DNA from: an uncultured Alistipes sp.
GTDB lineage: Bacteria > Bacteroidota > Bacteroidia > Bacteroidales > Rikenellaceae
Length of the DNA: 64,000 bases
Direction of reading: 5' to 3'
Assembly (NCBI GenBank): GCA_900546065.1
Contig: URBK01000015.1
Span: 1 to 64,000 of the forward strand
Under the pieces are notes generated by a model. The model was given only the letters and a program-made list of their open reading frames with translations, made no database searches and was not told where the DNA came from. Made by a program: the position numbers and the translations under genes. Within the stretch, counting starts at the first letter, position 1. Each line of letters starts with the position of its first letter. This document shows, piece by piece, positions 33,437 to 42,868 of the stretch.

Positions 33437-34709
33437 CCTTGAGCGAAGAGTGGTAGGTAACGAGAATCTTGTCTATGCGTGCCCCGTCCATGTCGACGAT
33501 CTCGAAATTGAAACCGTTCCACGAGAGCTTCTCGCCCGTTGCGGGGATATGTTCCAGAGTCTCGAGAATAAGGCCGCTCACGGTGTTGTATTCCGTATGC
33601 GGGAATATATCCTCCACGCCGAAGTGCGCCAGAAAATCGTAAAACGGACACTGTCCGTCCACCAGACACGTGCCGTCCTCACGCTCGACGATATCGGGCT
33701 CTTCGCGCTCTTCGGGCATGGTTCCGACCAAAGCCTCCAGAATATCGCGCAGAGTAAATATACCCTGCGTGATGCCGAACTCGTCACACACCACGCCGTA
33801 ACCTACATGTTCGTTGCGCAGCTGGTCCAGAGCGTTGTACACCTCCGTCTGCTCATGGAAAAACTTCACGGGCTGCAAATAGGTGTTTATATCGAAGCCT
33901 TTGTCGTCGAGGTGCGCAAACAGATCCTTCAGATATACCACTCCGAGCAGCGTGTCGGGATTGCGGCGTGCCACGGGATATATCGAATGCGGGTCGCCGT
34001 TAACGCGGGCACGTATCTCGTCGCGCGTCATGCCGGCATCGAGCCACACAAGATCGTTGCGGTGTGTCATTATCGACTCGACGGTACGGTCTCCAAGCGA
34101 GAATACACGTCCGACGATACGCTGCTCGACCTCCTTCACCTCGCCGTGCTCGGCACCCTCCTGTATGATAGACTTGATCTCGGCCTCGGTAACCTTCGGG
34201 TCGGCCTCCTCCAGATGGAAGATGCGCGACACGAGCTCGATGCTTCCCGACAACAGCCATACGAAAGGCGACGCCACCACCGACAGTGCATGCATCGGCC
34301 GCGCCACGGCCTTGGCCACACCCTCGGCGGCATTCATGCCTATGCGTTTGGGCACCAGCTCGCCGAAGACGATCGTAAGGTATGTCACCACAATGACGAT
34401 TGCCGCCTGCGCCACGGTCGTCGCCGTCGCCAGCGGCATGCCCAACCGCGCCAATACCACACCGAAACGGTCTGCAAGCGTAGCGCCAGAATAGATACCC
34501 GTAAGGATACCTATGAGCGTGATTCCGATCTGCACCGTAGAGAGGAAACGGTCAGGATCCTCCGCAAGGCGCAACGCCAGCTTGGCCGAGCGGCTGCCCT
34601 GCGCCGCCTGAGTCTTGAGATTAGACTTGCGCGCCGAGATAAGGGCCACCTCCGACATGGCGAAGATGCCGTTTAAGATAATTAGAATTACAATTATGAA
34701 TATTTCCAT
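33423..34709 (-). CDS. CNNM/CorC-type membrane protein (hemolysin family)
   Basis: Protein of 428 aa: a DUF21 (CNNM) membrane domain with about four helices (residues 1-150), a CBS pair (about 190-320) and a C-terminal CorC_HlyC transporter-associated domain (about 345-425). Members export or sense magnesium or other divalent cations. In Bacteroidetes the GldE protein belongs here too, but gliding context is missing. I chose the ATG at 34709 (MEIFIIVILIILNG), which opens the first helix. It has a canonical promoter and is coupled to dus. Confidence 0.88.
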   Translation of the reverse strand: MEIFIIVILIILNGIFAMSEVALISARKSNLKTQAAQGSRSAKLALRLAEDPDRFLSTVQIGITLIGILTGIYSGATLADRFGVVLARLGMPLATATTVAQAAIVIVVTYLTIVFGELVPKRIGMNAAEGVAKAVARPMHALSVVASPFVWLLSGSIELVSRIFHLEEADPKVTEAEIKSIIQEGAEHGEVKEVEQRIVGRVFSLGDRTVESIMTHRNDLVWLDAGMTRDEIRARVNGDPHSIYPVARRNPDTLLGVVYLKDLFAHLDDKGFDINTYLQPVKFFHEQTEVYNALDQLRNEHVGYGVVCDEFGITQGIFTLRDILEALVGTMPEEREEPDIVEREDGTCLVDGQCPFYDFLAHFGVEDIFPHTEYNTVSGLILETLEHIPATGEKLSWNGFNFEIVDMDGARIDKILVTYHSSLKDENS

Positions 34710-34726
34710 CGTAAAAAAGTGATGTG

Positions 34727-34758
34727 CAAAGATATGAAAAGCATGCCGCATAGACAAA
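34727..34758 (-). promoter_or_regulatory. Promoter of the CNNM-dus operon
   Basis: The minus strand carries TTTG (34758-34755), a 20-bp spacer and TATCTTTG (34734-34727), 17 nt before the ATG. Confidence 0.65.
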
Positions 34759-34891
34759 TCCGGACACGCTTTTCATCATTCGTTCAATTGCAGCCGCATA
34801 TAATAATGGCTGAAAAATCCGTTCAAGGCCGGTCGTCGCGCTTAAAATCCGAAATATGACGCGACAAGAGTGCTTATTCGGCGAAAAACAT

Positions 34892-34899
34892 TAAATTTG
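34892..34899 (+). promoter_or_regulatory. -7 element of argS
   Basis: TAAATTTG, an exact match, 23 nt before the argS ATG. Confidence 0.5.
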
Positions 34900-34922
34900 C
34901 GGTCAAAATCGAAACACGTACC

Positions 34923-36701
34923 ATGAACATCGAAAATCTCATTTCGCAGATAGCCCGTCAGGCCGTGGAGAACCTATACGGTCCGGTCGACGCCTCGGCG
35001 CTGCAGATACAGAAGACACGCAAGGAGTTCGAAGGCGACTATACGCTGGTTACATTCCCGTTGCTGAAGCTCAGCCACAAGTCTCCCGAAGTGACGGCCA
35101 ACGAGATCGGCGCGCGCATCGTGGCCGACAATCCGCAGATCGCAGCTTTCAACGTCATCAAGGGATTCCTTAACCTGAGTCTCTCGCCCGCCTTCTGGAT
35201 CGACCGTTTCGGCGAGATTGCGGCCGACGCAACGTTCGGCGACGCCGCCCCCACGGGCCGTACGATAATGATCGAGTACTCGTCGCCCAACACCAACAAG
35301 CCCCTGCACCTCGGGCATATACGCAACAACCTGCTCGGCTATTCGGTAGCGCAGATACTCAAGGCAAACGGCCACAACGTCATCAAGGTGAATCTGGTGA
35401 ACGACCGCGGCATACACATCTGCAAGTCGATGCTCGCTTGGCAGCTCTACGGCGGCGGTGAGACGCCCGCCTCAACCGGCATGAAGGGCGACCACCTCGT
35501 GGGAAAATACTATGTCGAGTTTGACAAGCACTACAAGGCCCAGATCAAGGAGCTCGTCTCTCAGGGCATGAGCGAGGACGAGGCCAAGAAGAAGGCCCCG
35601 ATCATGCAGCAGGCACAGGAGATGCTCCGCCGCTGGGAGGCGAAGGATCCCGAGGTCTACAAGCTCTGGCAGATGATGAACGGCTGGGTCTACGAAGGAT
35701 TCGACGTAACGTACAAGGCCTTGGGTGTTGACTTTGACAAGGTATATTACGAATCGCAGACCTATCTTCTGGGCAAGAGCCTCGTGCAGGAGGGTCTCGA
35801 CAAGGGCGTCTTCTTCCGCAAGGAGGACAACTCGGTGTGGATCGACCTCACGGCCGACGGTCTGGACCAGAAACTGCTGCTGCGCGGTGACGGCACATCG
35901 GTCTACATGACGCAGGATCTGGGCACGGCGCTGCGACGCTTCGAGGAGAACAAACTCGACGAGATGATATACGTTGTGGGCAACGAGCAGAACTACCACT
36001 TCCAAGTACTCAAACTCGTACTCAAAAAGCTGGGATACGCATGGAGCGACGAGATATACCACCTTTCGTACGGCATGGTCGAGCTGCCCGAGGGCAAGAT
36101 GAAGTCGCGCGAAGGCACCGTTGTCGATGCCGACGACCTTATAGCCGACATGGTCGAGACGGCGCGCGAGATGTCGACCGAACTCGGCAAACTCGACGGA
36201 TGCACCAAAGAGGAGGCTGACAACGTCTGCCGCATCGTAGGACTCGGAGCACTCAAATACTTCATCCTCAAGGTCGACCCCAAGAAGACCATGTTGTTCG
36301 ATCCGCGCGAGTCGATCGACTTCAACGGCAACACCGGCCCCTTCATACAGTACACCCATGCGCGTATATGCTCGATTCTGCGCAAGGCCGACGAGGCGGG
36401 CATCGACTACAAGTCGTACGACTGCACGGAGCTTCTGCCCGAGGAGGTTGCGCTCATCAAGTCGATGGCCGACTTCCCCAATGTGGTCAAGGCTGCAGGC
36501 GAGAGCTTCTCACCATCGCTCATCGCCGCCTATGCGTACGATCTGGCCAAGACATTCAACGGATACTATCACGACCACTCGATCCTGCGCGAGGAGGACG
36601 GGCAGAAACGCCGCATGCGTCTGATGCTGGCCGCCGAGGTGGCACGAATCATCCGCCGCGCAATGGCCCTTCTGGGCATCGAGGTGCCGCAGCGAATGTA
36701 A
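34923..36701 (+). CDS. argS: Arginyl-tRNA synthetase
   Basis: Class I aminoacyl-tRNA synthetase of 592 aa, a normal length. An N-terminal additional domain (about residues 1-110) is followed by the HIGH-type motif in NKPLHLGHIRNN (near residue 128), the KMSK-type motif KMKSREG (near 398) and a DALR anticodon-binding domain closing with LAAEVARIIRRAMALLGI. It charges tRNA-Arg. It is monocistronic, between its own promoter and a terminator. Confidence 0.96.
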   Translation: MNIENLISQIARQAVENLYGPVDASALQIQKTRKEFEGDYTLVTFPLLKLSHKSPEVTANEIGARIVADNPQIAAFNVIKGFLNLSLSPAFWIDRFGEIAADATFGDAAPTGRTIMIEYSSPNTNKPLHLGHIRNNLLGYSVAQILKANGHNVIKVNLVNDRGIHICKSMLAWQLYGGGETPASTGMKGDHLVGKYYVEFDKHYKAQIKELVSQGMSEDEAKKKAPIMQQAQEMLRRWEAKDPEVYKLWQMMNGWVYEGFDVTYKALGVDFDKVYYESQTYLLGKSLVQEGLDKGVFFRKEDNSVWIDLTADGLDQKLLLRGDGTSVYMTQDLGTALRRFEENKLDEMIYVVGNEQNYHFQVLKLVLKKLGYAWSDEIYHLSYGMVELPEGKMKSREGTVVDADDLIADMVETAREMSTELGKLDGCTKEEADNVCRIVGLGALKYFILKVDPKKTMLFDPRESIDFNGNTGPFIQYTHARICSILRKADEAGIDYKSYDCTELLPEEVALIKSMADFPNVVKAAGESFSPSLIAAYAYDLAKTFNGYYHDHSILREEDGQKRRMRLMLAAEVARIIRRAMALLGIEVPQRM

Positions 36702-36728
36702 CATGTAACGTCTCAAAATAAACAACAC

Positions 36729-36776
36729 ATCGGCAGATGAATCCTTCGCGGGATCGTCTGCCGATATTCGTTTTAT
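36729..36776 (+). terminator. Terminator of argS
   Basis: Long stem ATCGGCAGATGA paired with TCGTCTGCCGAT (one wobble), followed by ATTCGTTTTAT. Confidence 0.82.
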
Positions 36777-36843
36777 ACCATAACCACGCCCTAGCCGTCA
36801 GATATAATCTTGCCTTGCCGGAAGATGTTTTAACGGCATCACT

Positions 36844-36875
36844 TTTGGCCGCACGTCAAAAAAAACATATCTTTG
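36844..36875 (+). promoter_or_regulatory. Promoter of the GH43 gene
   Basis: TTTG (36844-36847), a 20-bp spacer and TATCTTTG (36868-36875): a full Bacteroidetes -33/-7 pair. Confidence 0.7.
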
Positions 36876-37014
36876 TTTGTCGGTTCATGACAGTATAAGC
36901 ATTCCCGCATGATACCGACAGCTCATCCGCCGACAATTACGGCATGCAACGAAAGGGAATCCACACAACGCGAGAATTACGAACCACGGAATCACGACAA
37001 ACACTATACAGGCT

Positions 37015-38025
37015 ATGAAAAAACTCTTTTTACTGCTGGCATTGCCCTGCATGGTATGTGCCTGCAACTCGGGGAGCGACAAAGCCCCCATCCTCAAGAC
37101 CTACAACAATCCCGTACTCGACCGCGACGCGCCCGACCCGACGGCCATCCGCGCCCAAGACGGCAAATTCTACGTCTACACGACCGAGCGCGACGGCAAT
37201 ACACCCGTATATGAGTCGAGCGACTTGGTTACGTGGTACTACGTTGGCGGCATATATCCCGATGGCGGACGTCCCAACTTTGTTTCGGGTGGCGGACTAT
37301 GGGCTCCGGACATAAACTACGTCGACGGCAAATACATCCTCTACTACTCGATGTCGGTTTGGGGCGGCGAGTGGGACTGCGGTATAGGCTGCGCCACATC
37401 GGACTCTCCAACAGGGCCCTTCACCGATCACGGCAAGATGTTCATCTCAAAGGAGATCGGCGTACAGAACTCGATCGACCCCGTGCTTTTCGTCGAGGAC
37501 GGACGCAAATACCTTGCATGGGGCAGTTTCCACGGCATCTACATCACCGAGCTTACAGAGGACGGCCTCTCGGTGGCTGACCCGACAGACCTCATACAGA
37601 TCGCCGGAACCGCATACGAGGGAACATATATCCACAAGCGTGACGGATACTACTACCTATTCGCCTCGACGGGAGCATGCTGCAACGGTCTCAACAGCAC
37701 CTACAAGACGGTCGTAGGACGCAGCAAGTCGCTCTTCGGACCATATGTTGACAAAAAGGGTAACCAGATGCTCAAGAACTACCACGAGGTGCTGCTCGAG
37801 AACAGCAACAAGGTCGTAGGCCCGGGCCACGACTCACAGATCATAACCGACGATGCCGGACAGGATTGGATATTCTATCACGGATACACCACCTCGGACG
37901 GCGGCAACGGCGGCCGCAAGCTCTTCCTCGACAAGGTCTATTGGGTAGATGGCTGGCCGCGCATAGGCACAAACGGCAAACCGTCGGACAAGATGCAGAT
38001 ACCTACCGTAAACACGAAGAAATAA
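37015..38025 (+). CDS. GH43-family lipoprotein glycosidase
   Basis: Exported five-bladed beta-propeller glycosidase of 336 aa. The N-terminus ends in a Cys (CACNSG, Cys17) consistent with a lipoprotein. The GH43 catalytic set is visible: base Asp in RDAPDPTAI (D38 or D41), the pKa-modulating Asp in NSIDPVLF (near residue 160) and the acid Glu in AYEGTYIHK (near 202). GH43 enzymes act on arabinan or xylan; an arabinan-directed activity would fit but is not proven. It stands alone, without SusCD partners. Confidence 0.88.
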   Translation: MKKLFLLLALPCMVCACNSGSDKAPILKTYNNPVLDRDAPDPTAIRAQDGKFYVYTTERDGNTPVYESSDLVTWYYVGGIYPDGGRPNFVSGGGLWAPDINYVDGKYILYYSMSVWGGEWDCGIGCATSDSPTGPFTDHGKMFISKEIGVQNSIDPVLFVEDGRKYLAWGSFHGIYITELTEDGLSVADPTDLIQIAGTAYEGTYIHKRDGYYYLFASTGACCNGLNSTYKTVVGRSKSLFGPYVDKKGNQMLKNYHEVLLENSNKVVGPGHDSQIITDDAGQDWIFYHGYTTSDGGNGGRKLFLDKVYWVDGWPRIGTNGKPSDKMQIPTVNTKK

Positions 38026-38048
38026 GTCCACGTCAAGCAACATCAAAT

Positions 38049-38083
38049 AACCCGGACCGTGTCAGTACGGTTCGGGTTATTAA
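38049..38083 (+). terminator. Terminator of the GH43 gene
   Basis: A 12-bp stem AACCCGGACCGT/ACGGTTCGGGTT (one wobble), a 6-nt loop and an ATTAATTT tail. Confidence 0.85.
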
Positions 38084-38260
38084 TTTAATATACCCATTAA
38101 AAACGCCCGGCACAAAAGACGGGTGCATTTATCACCCGAACGGAGTCGAAACATACCGGACATAGACATGCAGCGTATTTATCTCCGCACCTGTATCATT
38201 TATACAATGACGGCAATATATAGATATTCGCGCTGCAGCATGTCAGTCGGTACATATATA

Positions 38261-38299
38261 AAAAAGAGAGCTCCGACGCCGAGCGGCATCAGAGCTCTC
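38261..38299 (-). terminator. Terminator of the htrA gene
   Basis: Minus-strand stem GAGAGCTC/GAGCTCTC enclosing a second small stem (GCC/GGC), followed by TTTTTTATATAT. Confidence 0.82.
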
Positions 38300-38385
38300 C
38301 ACCTAACCTAACCTTACATGAAAACCCTTATCGCGGTTTCATTTATCTATATTTTCCTTTTTGCATTTTCACCTTCACACGACCA

Positions 38386-39891
38386 TTATCGCACGATCAT
38401 GTAGCTTGCGGCACGGCCGTCGGGATAGATTCCGTCGATAGCCTCGATGGGTTCGGTCATACGCTCCATATCGCCGACCGAAGTGATCTGACGGTTGTTG
38501 ATGTGGGTGATGATGAATCCCTCACGTACGCGGGCTCTTTCGAGCAGACCGCCACGCTTGATTCCCACAACCTGCACACCGCCGCGTATCTCCAGCTTGT
38601 CGCAGACCTTCTTGCCCGCATCGGCGAACTTGCCGCCCAGTTCGGCTGCCACGTCCACCATCTCGCGCGTCATCATCTCGTTCTTGCCGACCTTGTTCTT
38701 CAACACGGCCTCGACCTCCTTCTTGTTGCCGTCACGCATGAGCGTAATCTTGACCTTGTCATTGGGACGGTGCTGAGCCATCTTCTCCATCATGGTTGAC
38801 GAGTCATCGGTCTTGGTACCGTCGATGGCCACGATTATGTCACCCTTGCGGATTCCGGCCTCGGAAGCTGCACTGCCCTCCTCGACAGAGGCGACATAGA
38901 GTCCGCCCGGAGTCTTTATGCCGGTCTCCTCACCCATCTGCTCGATGAAGGTCTGGTCGATGGGACGGTACGATACACCCAGCATGGCACGCTGTACGAC
39001 ACCATACTCCTTCAGGTCGACAACCACCTTGCGGACGATCGTCTCGGGTACGGCGAACGAATAACCTACATAACTGCCGGTCGACGACTTGATGACGGTG
39101 TTTATACCCACCAGTTCACCGCGCGTATTGACCAATGCACCGCCCGAGTTTCCGGGGTTGACCGCAGCGTCGGTCTGGATGAACGACTCGATACGTGCCT
39201 CGTTGGGGATGACACCCAGATCACGGGCCTTGGCGCTCACGATACCGGCCGTAATGGTCGACTGCAGGTCGAAGGGCGAGCCGATAGCCAGCACCCACTC
39301 TCCCAGACGCAGATCGTCCGAATTGCCGAAGGGAATCGTCGGCAGATCCTTGCCGTCGATCTTGATAAGCGCAACATCCGTCGTGGGGTCGGTGCCTACC
39401 AGCTCGGCATCGAAAAGCCGACCGTCATTCAGTTTGACCTTGAGTTTGGTGGCATCCTCCACCACATGGTTGTTGGTGACGATATAACCGTCCGTCGAGA
39501 TAATCACGCCCGAACCGCCGGCACGCTGCTCACGCGTCTGCGGCTCACCGCCATATCCGTAAGGCATGCCGAAAAAGTCGAAGAAGGGATTATACGAACG
39601 GCCGCCGTACTCAACCTCGCGTATCGACTCGATGTTCACAACCGCCTTAACCGCATTCTCGGCCGCATAGGTCAGATCGGGATACTGGTCCGCCTGATAA
39701 GAGGTGAAGTGGTTCCCGGCCTTGGGCATGGTGTCGCGTACACGAGATGCCGCCGTATCACCCGAAGGCGTATAATAGATCTCACCCGAAGGCCTGCGTG
39801 CCTCATACTTGTTTATACTCCAACCGGCCACGCCGCCTACGGCTGCCGATATCATGACTGCTCCTAAAAATACAAATGCCGTCTTTTTCAT
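38386..39891 (-). CDS. degP: Periplasmic serine protease/chaperone HtrA (DegP)
   Basis: Trypsin-like envelope quality-control protease of 501 aa. It has an N-terminal hydrophobic signal or anchor (AFVFLGAVMISAAVGGVAG), a catalytic triad H142 (VTNNHVVED), D172 (PTTDVALIKI) and S249 (NPGNSGGALVN), and two C-terminal PDZ domains (about residues 295-385 and 410-500). I chose the ATG at 39891; a GTG two codons upstream would add only MI. It degrades or refolds misfolded exported proteins. It is monocistronic with a clear terminator. Confidence 0.93.
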   Translation of the reverse strand: MKKTAFVFLGAVMISAAVGGVAGWSINKYEARRPSGEIYYTPSGDTAASRVRDTMPKAGNHFTSYQADQYPDLTYAAENAVKAVVNIESIREVEYGGRSYNPFFDFFGMPYGYGGEPQTREQRAGGSGVIISTDGYIVTNNHVVEDATKLKVKLNDGRLFDAELVGTDPTTDVALIKIDGKDLPTIPFGNSDDLRLGEWVLAIGSPFDLQSTITAGIVSAKARDLGVIPNEARIESFIQTDAAVNPGNSGGALVNTRGELVGINTVIKSSTGSYVGYSFAVPETIVRKVVVDLKEYGVVQRAMLGVSYRPIDQTFIEQMGEETGIKTPGGLYVASVEEGSAASEAGIRKGDIIVAIDGTKTDDSSTMMEKMAQHRPNDKVKITLMRDGNKKEVEAVLKNKVGKNEMMTREMVDVAAELGGKFADAGKKVCDKLEIRGGVQVVGIKRGGLLERARVREGFIITHINNRQITSVGDMERMTEPIEAIDGIYPDGRAASYMIVR

Positions 39892-40154
39892 AATCACAGA
39901 TAAGTTAAATACTTTTTTGTTTTTATTTCCAAATTAGGCAAATTATCTCATCCAATCCTCCTTTTTTTCATTACGCTCTTATAACGCACCACGCACGGCC
40001 TTTATTATGAAAATTTCAAAAAAATATTGCGTTTCCCGTGATTATCCTCCATATTGGAGCGATTCACCCCTCAATTTGTCCGTTTCGCCTTACGCGGCTG
40101 ACGCACCGTTATCTTTTTTACTACCTTTACATACGGGGGAATAACAATCTCAGT

Positions 40155-41165
40155 ATGACTGCGATCAAGAAAAATATCAGCAGAGCCGATTTTCTACGCA
40201 TCGGCGCGGCTGCGGCCGGAGCCTTGGCCGTGTCGCCCGTCGTCACGTCATGCCATGCCTTACGCGGCTGCCGCAACGACAACCGTTCGAATATCAAGGG
40301 TGTACAGATGGGAGTCATTACATACAGCTTCCGCGACATGCCCTCTTCGTCGGCTGGAGACACATTGCTTTACACACTTGGTGCCGGATTGGGCTCCGTC
40401 GAACTTATGGGAGGCGTTGCCGACAGTTTTGCCCACGTACCGCCCATGCAGCACACACCACGCCGCGGACAAGAAAACGGCACCATACCCCAGCATGCGC
40501 TGCAACACGATGAGATGCGGATGAAAGCGCCCGATGATTTCAAACCCGATTATGAAGCCTACACGCGTCTTGCGGAGCTGTACCGCCGTGCGGGTGTCGG
40601 CATACATATATTAAAATACAGTCCTTCAGCCGCGATGACCGATGCACAACTCGATCACATATTTGCGGCATGCCGCGCCATAGGTGCCATCGGCGTCACG
40701 ACGGAGCTGAGCGAGGAGACGGCCGAACGCGTAGCACCCTTCGCCGAGAAGTACGACCGCTACCTCATATTCCACAACCATTTTCAGGCCGTCAAACGCA
40801 ATTGGCACGGATACGACACCTATCTCAGGTACAGCCCCAAGATAATGATCAACTTCGATGCCGGGCATTACTTCGGCTGCACGGGAAACGATCCTTGCGA
40901 CATCATACGCGAATATCACAACCACATCGTATCGATACATGTCAAGGACAAGACCTCACCCCGCCACGGCAACCGCAGCAAACCGTGGGGCGAAGGCGAG
41001 ATGCCGCTGCCGCAGCTCTTCGACCTCGTAGCATCGAATGCCGGACGCAAGGGCTGGCCAGTACATTGCGACATCGAACTTGAATATCGCGTGCCGCAAG
41101 GGTCATCACCCGTCGAGGAGGTAGCGCGATGTCTGGATTATGCCCGCGCCTGCATCACGGGGTGA
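40155..41165 (+). CDS. Exported TIM-barrel sugar isomerase/epimerase-like protein
   Basis: Protein of 336 aa of the xylose-isomerase-like TIM-barrel superfamily. The N-terminus has a Tat-like SRADFLRIGAAAAGALAVSP signal ending near a Cys (VTSCHA), as in many Bacteroidetes sugar-phosphate isomerase/epimerase homologues. Metal-site segments are FHNHFQ (near residue 210), NFDAGHYF (near 236), SIHVKDK (near 258) and the last Glu in CDIELEYR. It is likely a periplasmic carbohydrate-modifying enzyme; the substrate is unknown. A longer upstream open frame was not used because the signal sequence starts at 40155. Confidence 0.78.
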   Translation: MTAIKKNISRADFLRIGAAAAGALAVSPVVTSCHALRGCRNDNRSNIKGVQMGVITYSFRDMPSSSAGDTLLYTLGAGLGSVELMGGVADSFAHVPPMQHTPRRGQENGTIPQHALQHDEMRMKAPDDFKPDYEAYTRLAELYRRAGVGIHILKYSPSAAMTDAQLDHIFAACRAIGAIGVTTELSEETAERVAPFAEKYDRYLIFHNHFQAVKRNWHGYDTYLRYSPKIMINFDAGHYFGCTGNDPCDIIREYHNHIVSIHVKDKTSPRHGNRSKPWGEGEMPLPQLFDLVASNAGRKGWPVHCDIELEYRVPQGSSPVEEVARCLDYARACITG

Positions 41166-41239
41166 TACTCCTCAAGCGTGTCGGAAGCAGTGTATCAAAT
41201 GATTATCACACCAATACGGTTCGCCATATCACAATCCAC

Positions 41240-41270
41240 AGGCCGCACTTTCATGTGCGGCCTTGTTGTC
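41240..41270 (+). terminator. Terminator after the isomerase-like gene
   Basis: A 9-bp stem AGGCCGCAC/GTGCGGCCT, a 6-nt loop and a TGTTGTCT tail. Confidence 0.7.
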
Positions 41271-41365
41271 TCATCCATATCTGCCAAATGCCCGAATCAT
41301 AGACCGTCACAAGACATCGGACGTAACGGCACATATACATCATACAACATTCGCCCCCGGCAACA

Positions 41366-41408
41366 AAACGGATCGGGCCTCCACGTGCCGAAGCACGGGA
41401 AGCCCGAT
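41366..41408 (-). terminator. Terminator of metK
   Basis: Minus-strand stem ATCGGGC/GCCCGAT with an inner CGTGC/GCACG stem and CGAA-type loop, followed by CGTTTTG. Confidence 0.75.
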
Positions 41409-41427
41409 TCAAAATTTCACGACAGGC

Positions 41428-42735
41428 TTAGAGTCCGAACTCGCGCTTGATCTCATCCACGGCATCGAGACGCTCCCAGCCGAAGAACTCGATCTCACGC
41501 TCCGTCTCGCGGCCGTTCTCCCACACCTTGACACGCTTGGTGTAGGGGCGGTTGCCGAAGTGTCCGTACGAAGCCGTCGCCTCGAAGATAGGATTCTTCA
41601 AGCCGAACTTGCGTACGATCGAGGCGGGACGCAGGTCGAACAGACGGCCTATGCGGTCTGCAATCTCGCCGTCGCTCATGCCCTCCAACGCTGCGGGACG
41701 CTTCGACCCGTAGGTGTCGACATATATCGACAGCGGCTCGGCTATACCTATGGCGTAGCTCAGCTGGACCAGCATCTGGTCGGCCACACCTGCCGCAACC
41801 ATATTCTTAGCGATGTAACGTGCAGCGTATGCCGCCGAACGGTCAACCTTCGACGAATCCTTGCCCGAGAAGGCCCCGCCGCCGTGTGCGCCGCGGCCGC
41901 CGTACGAGTCGACGATAATCTTGCGGCCCGTGACGCCCGTATCCCCGTGAGGGCCTCCGATAACGAACTTGCCCGTGGGATTGACATGAAGAATATAGTC
42001 ATCGCCAATCAACTCGGCCAAGCAGTCGTGCGCACGCTCCAGACGCGCCTTCACGCGCGGGATGAGGATCGTACGCACATCCTCACGGATGCGCTCCTGC
42101 ATCATGCGCTCGGCCTGCTTCTCGGTCACACCGTCGCCGGCCTTGATGAACTCGTCATGCTGTGTCGACACGACGATCGTATGTACACGCACGGGCTTGT
42201 GCGTTACGCTGTCATACTCCATCGTCACCTGACTCTTGGCGTCGGGACGCAGATAGGGCATCGTCGTTCCCTCGCGGCGTATTACGGCCAACTCCTTGAG
42301 TATTACGTGCGAGAGGATCAGCGTAGCGGGCATGTACTCGCGCGTCTCGTTGCAGGCGTAACCGAACATTATACCCTGATCGCCCGCGCCCTGCTCGTCG
42401 GCATCGTCACGCACCACGCCCTGATTGATATCGGGCGACTGCTCGTGTATTGCCGAGAGTATGCCGCACGAAGCGGCGTCGAACTGATACTCGCTGCGAT
42501 TGTAACCTATGCGGTCGATGACGCGGCGCACGACACTCTGTATGTCGACATACGCCTCCGAACGCACCTCGCCCGCCACTACGACAAGACCCGTGGTGCA
42601 GAGCGTCTCGCACGCCACCTTCGACTGGGGGTCGTGACGCAGAAATTCATCGAGGATAGCATCCGAAATCTGATCCGACACCTTGTCGGGGTGCCCTTCC
42701 GAGACCGATTCCGAAGTAAACAGATAATTAGCCAT
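41428..42735 (-). CDS. metK: S-adenosylmethionine synthetase
   Basis: Makes SAM from methionine and ATP. The 435-aa length is above the ~385-400 of many bacteria but usual for Bacteroidetes. The N-terminus FTSESVSEGHPDKVSDQISD (residues 6-25), the GAGDQGIMFGYA segment (near 135) and the glycine-rich GGAFSGKDSSKVDRS P-loop-like segment (near 293) are diagnostic. The leader carries a SAM-II-like riboswitch, so expression is probably shut down by its own product. Confidence 0.96.
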   Translation of the reverse strand: MANYLFTSESVSEGHPDKVSDQISDAILDEFLRHDPQSKVACETLCTTGLVVVAGEVRSEAYVDIQSVVRRVIDRIGYNRSEYQFDAASCGILSAIHEQSPDINQGVVRDDADEQGAGDQGIMFGYACNETREYMPATLILSHVILKELAVIRREGTTMPYLRPDAKSQVTMEYDSVTHKPVRVHTIVVSTQHDEFIKAGDGVTEKQAERMMQERIREDVRTILIPRVKARLERAHDCLAELIGDDYILHVNPTGKFVIGGPHGDTGVTGRKIIVDSYGGRGAHGGGAFSGKDSSKVDRSAAYAARYIAKNMVAAGVADQMLVQLSYAIGIAEPLSIYVDTYGSKRPAALEGMSDGEIADRIGRLFDLRPASIVRKFGLKNPIFEATASYGHFGNRPYTKRVKVWENGRETEREIEFFGWERLDAVDEIKREFGL

Positions 42736-42743
42736 ACAATTAA

Positions 42744-42772
42744 ACGTTTATAAAAGTTAAACCGTTAAACGT
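42744..42772 (-). promoter_or_regulatory. Start-proximal hairpin, possible expression platform of metK
   Basis: A 7-bp AU-rich stem ACGTTTA/TAAACGT lies between the riboswitch and the metK start codon, ending 9 nt upstream of it. It could control ribosome access (inference). Confidence 0.35.
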
Positions 42773-42804
42773 ATGGAAGACGAGACTGTCGTTGAAAACA
42801 ACAT

Positions 42805-42858
42805 TGCTGGTTTAGCATTTTTTTAGTGGTTGCAAGCAGTCCAAATCCTTCCACATCG
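42805..42858 (-). promoter_or_regulatory. SAM-II-like riboswitch upstream of metK
   Basis: On the minus strand, P1 GUGG (42854-42851) pairs with CCAC (42829-42826). The enclosed region has the conserved GAUUUGG (42847-42841) and CUUGCAA (42836-42830), and the 3' part has UAAAAAAAUGCUAAA followed by CCAG. UUGG in the loop can pair with CCAG (42810-42807) to form the pseudoknot. The GAUUU, UUGCA and UGCUAAA elements in this order match the SAM-II class, known in alpha-proteobacteria and Bacteroidetes before methionine and SAM genes. P1 is short (4 bp), which is the main weakness. Confidence 0.8.
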
Positions 42859-42868
42859 AATGTCGCCG

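Larger units (their letters stand above)
36702..37014. other. Intergenic region with terminator and GH43 leader
   Basis: It holds the argS terminator (36729-36776) and a full promoter (36844-36875). That promoter implies a 5' leader of about 130 nt before the GH43 gene. I do not recognise a riboswitch or leader peptide in it. Confidence 0.5.
38026..38385. other. Convergent intergenic region
   Basis: It holds the two opposed terminators at 38049-38083 and 38261-38299. The AT-rich stretch between and after them shows no gene or RNA that I can support. Confidence 0.5.

Noticed and set aside
32619..34676. Open frame of about 685 codons antisense to dus and the CNNM-type gene
   Set aside because: It spans two well-supported genes on the other strand and shows no domain pattern.
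41263..42753. Open frame of about 496 codons antisense to metK
   Set aside because: metK is certain on the minus strand, and this frame also covers its start codon and leader.
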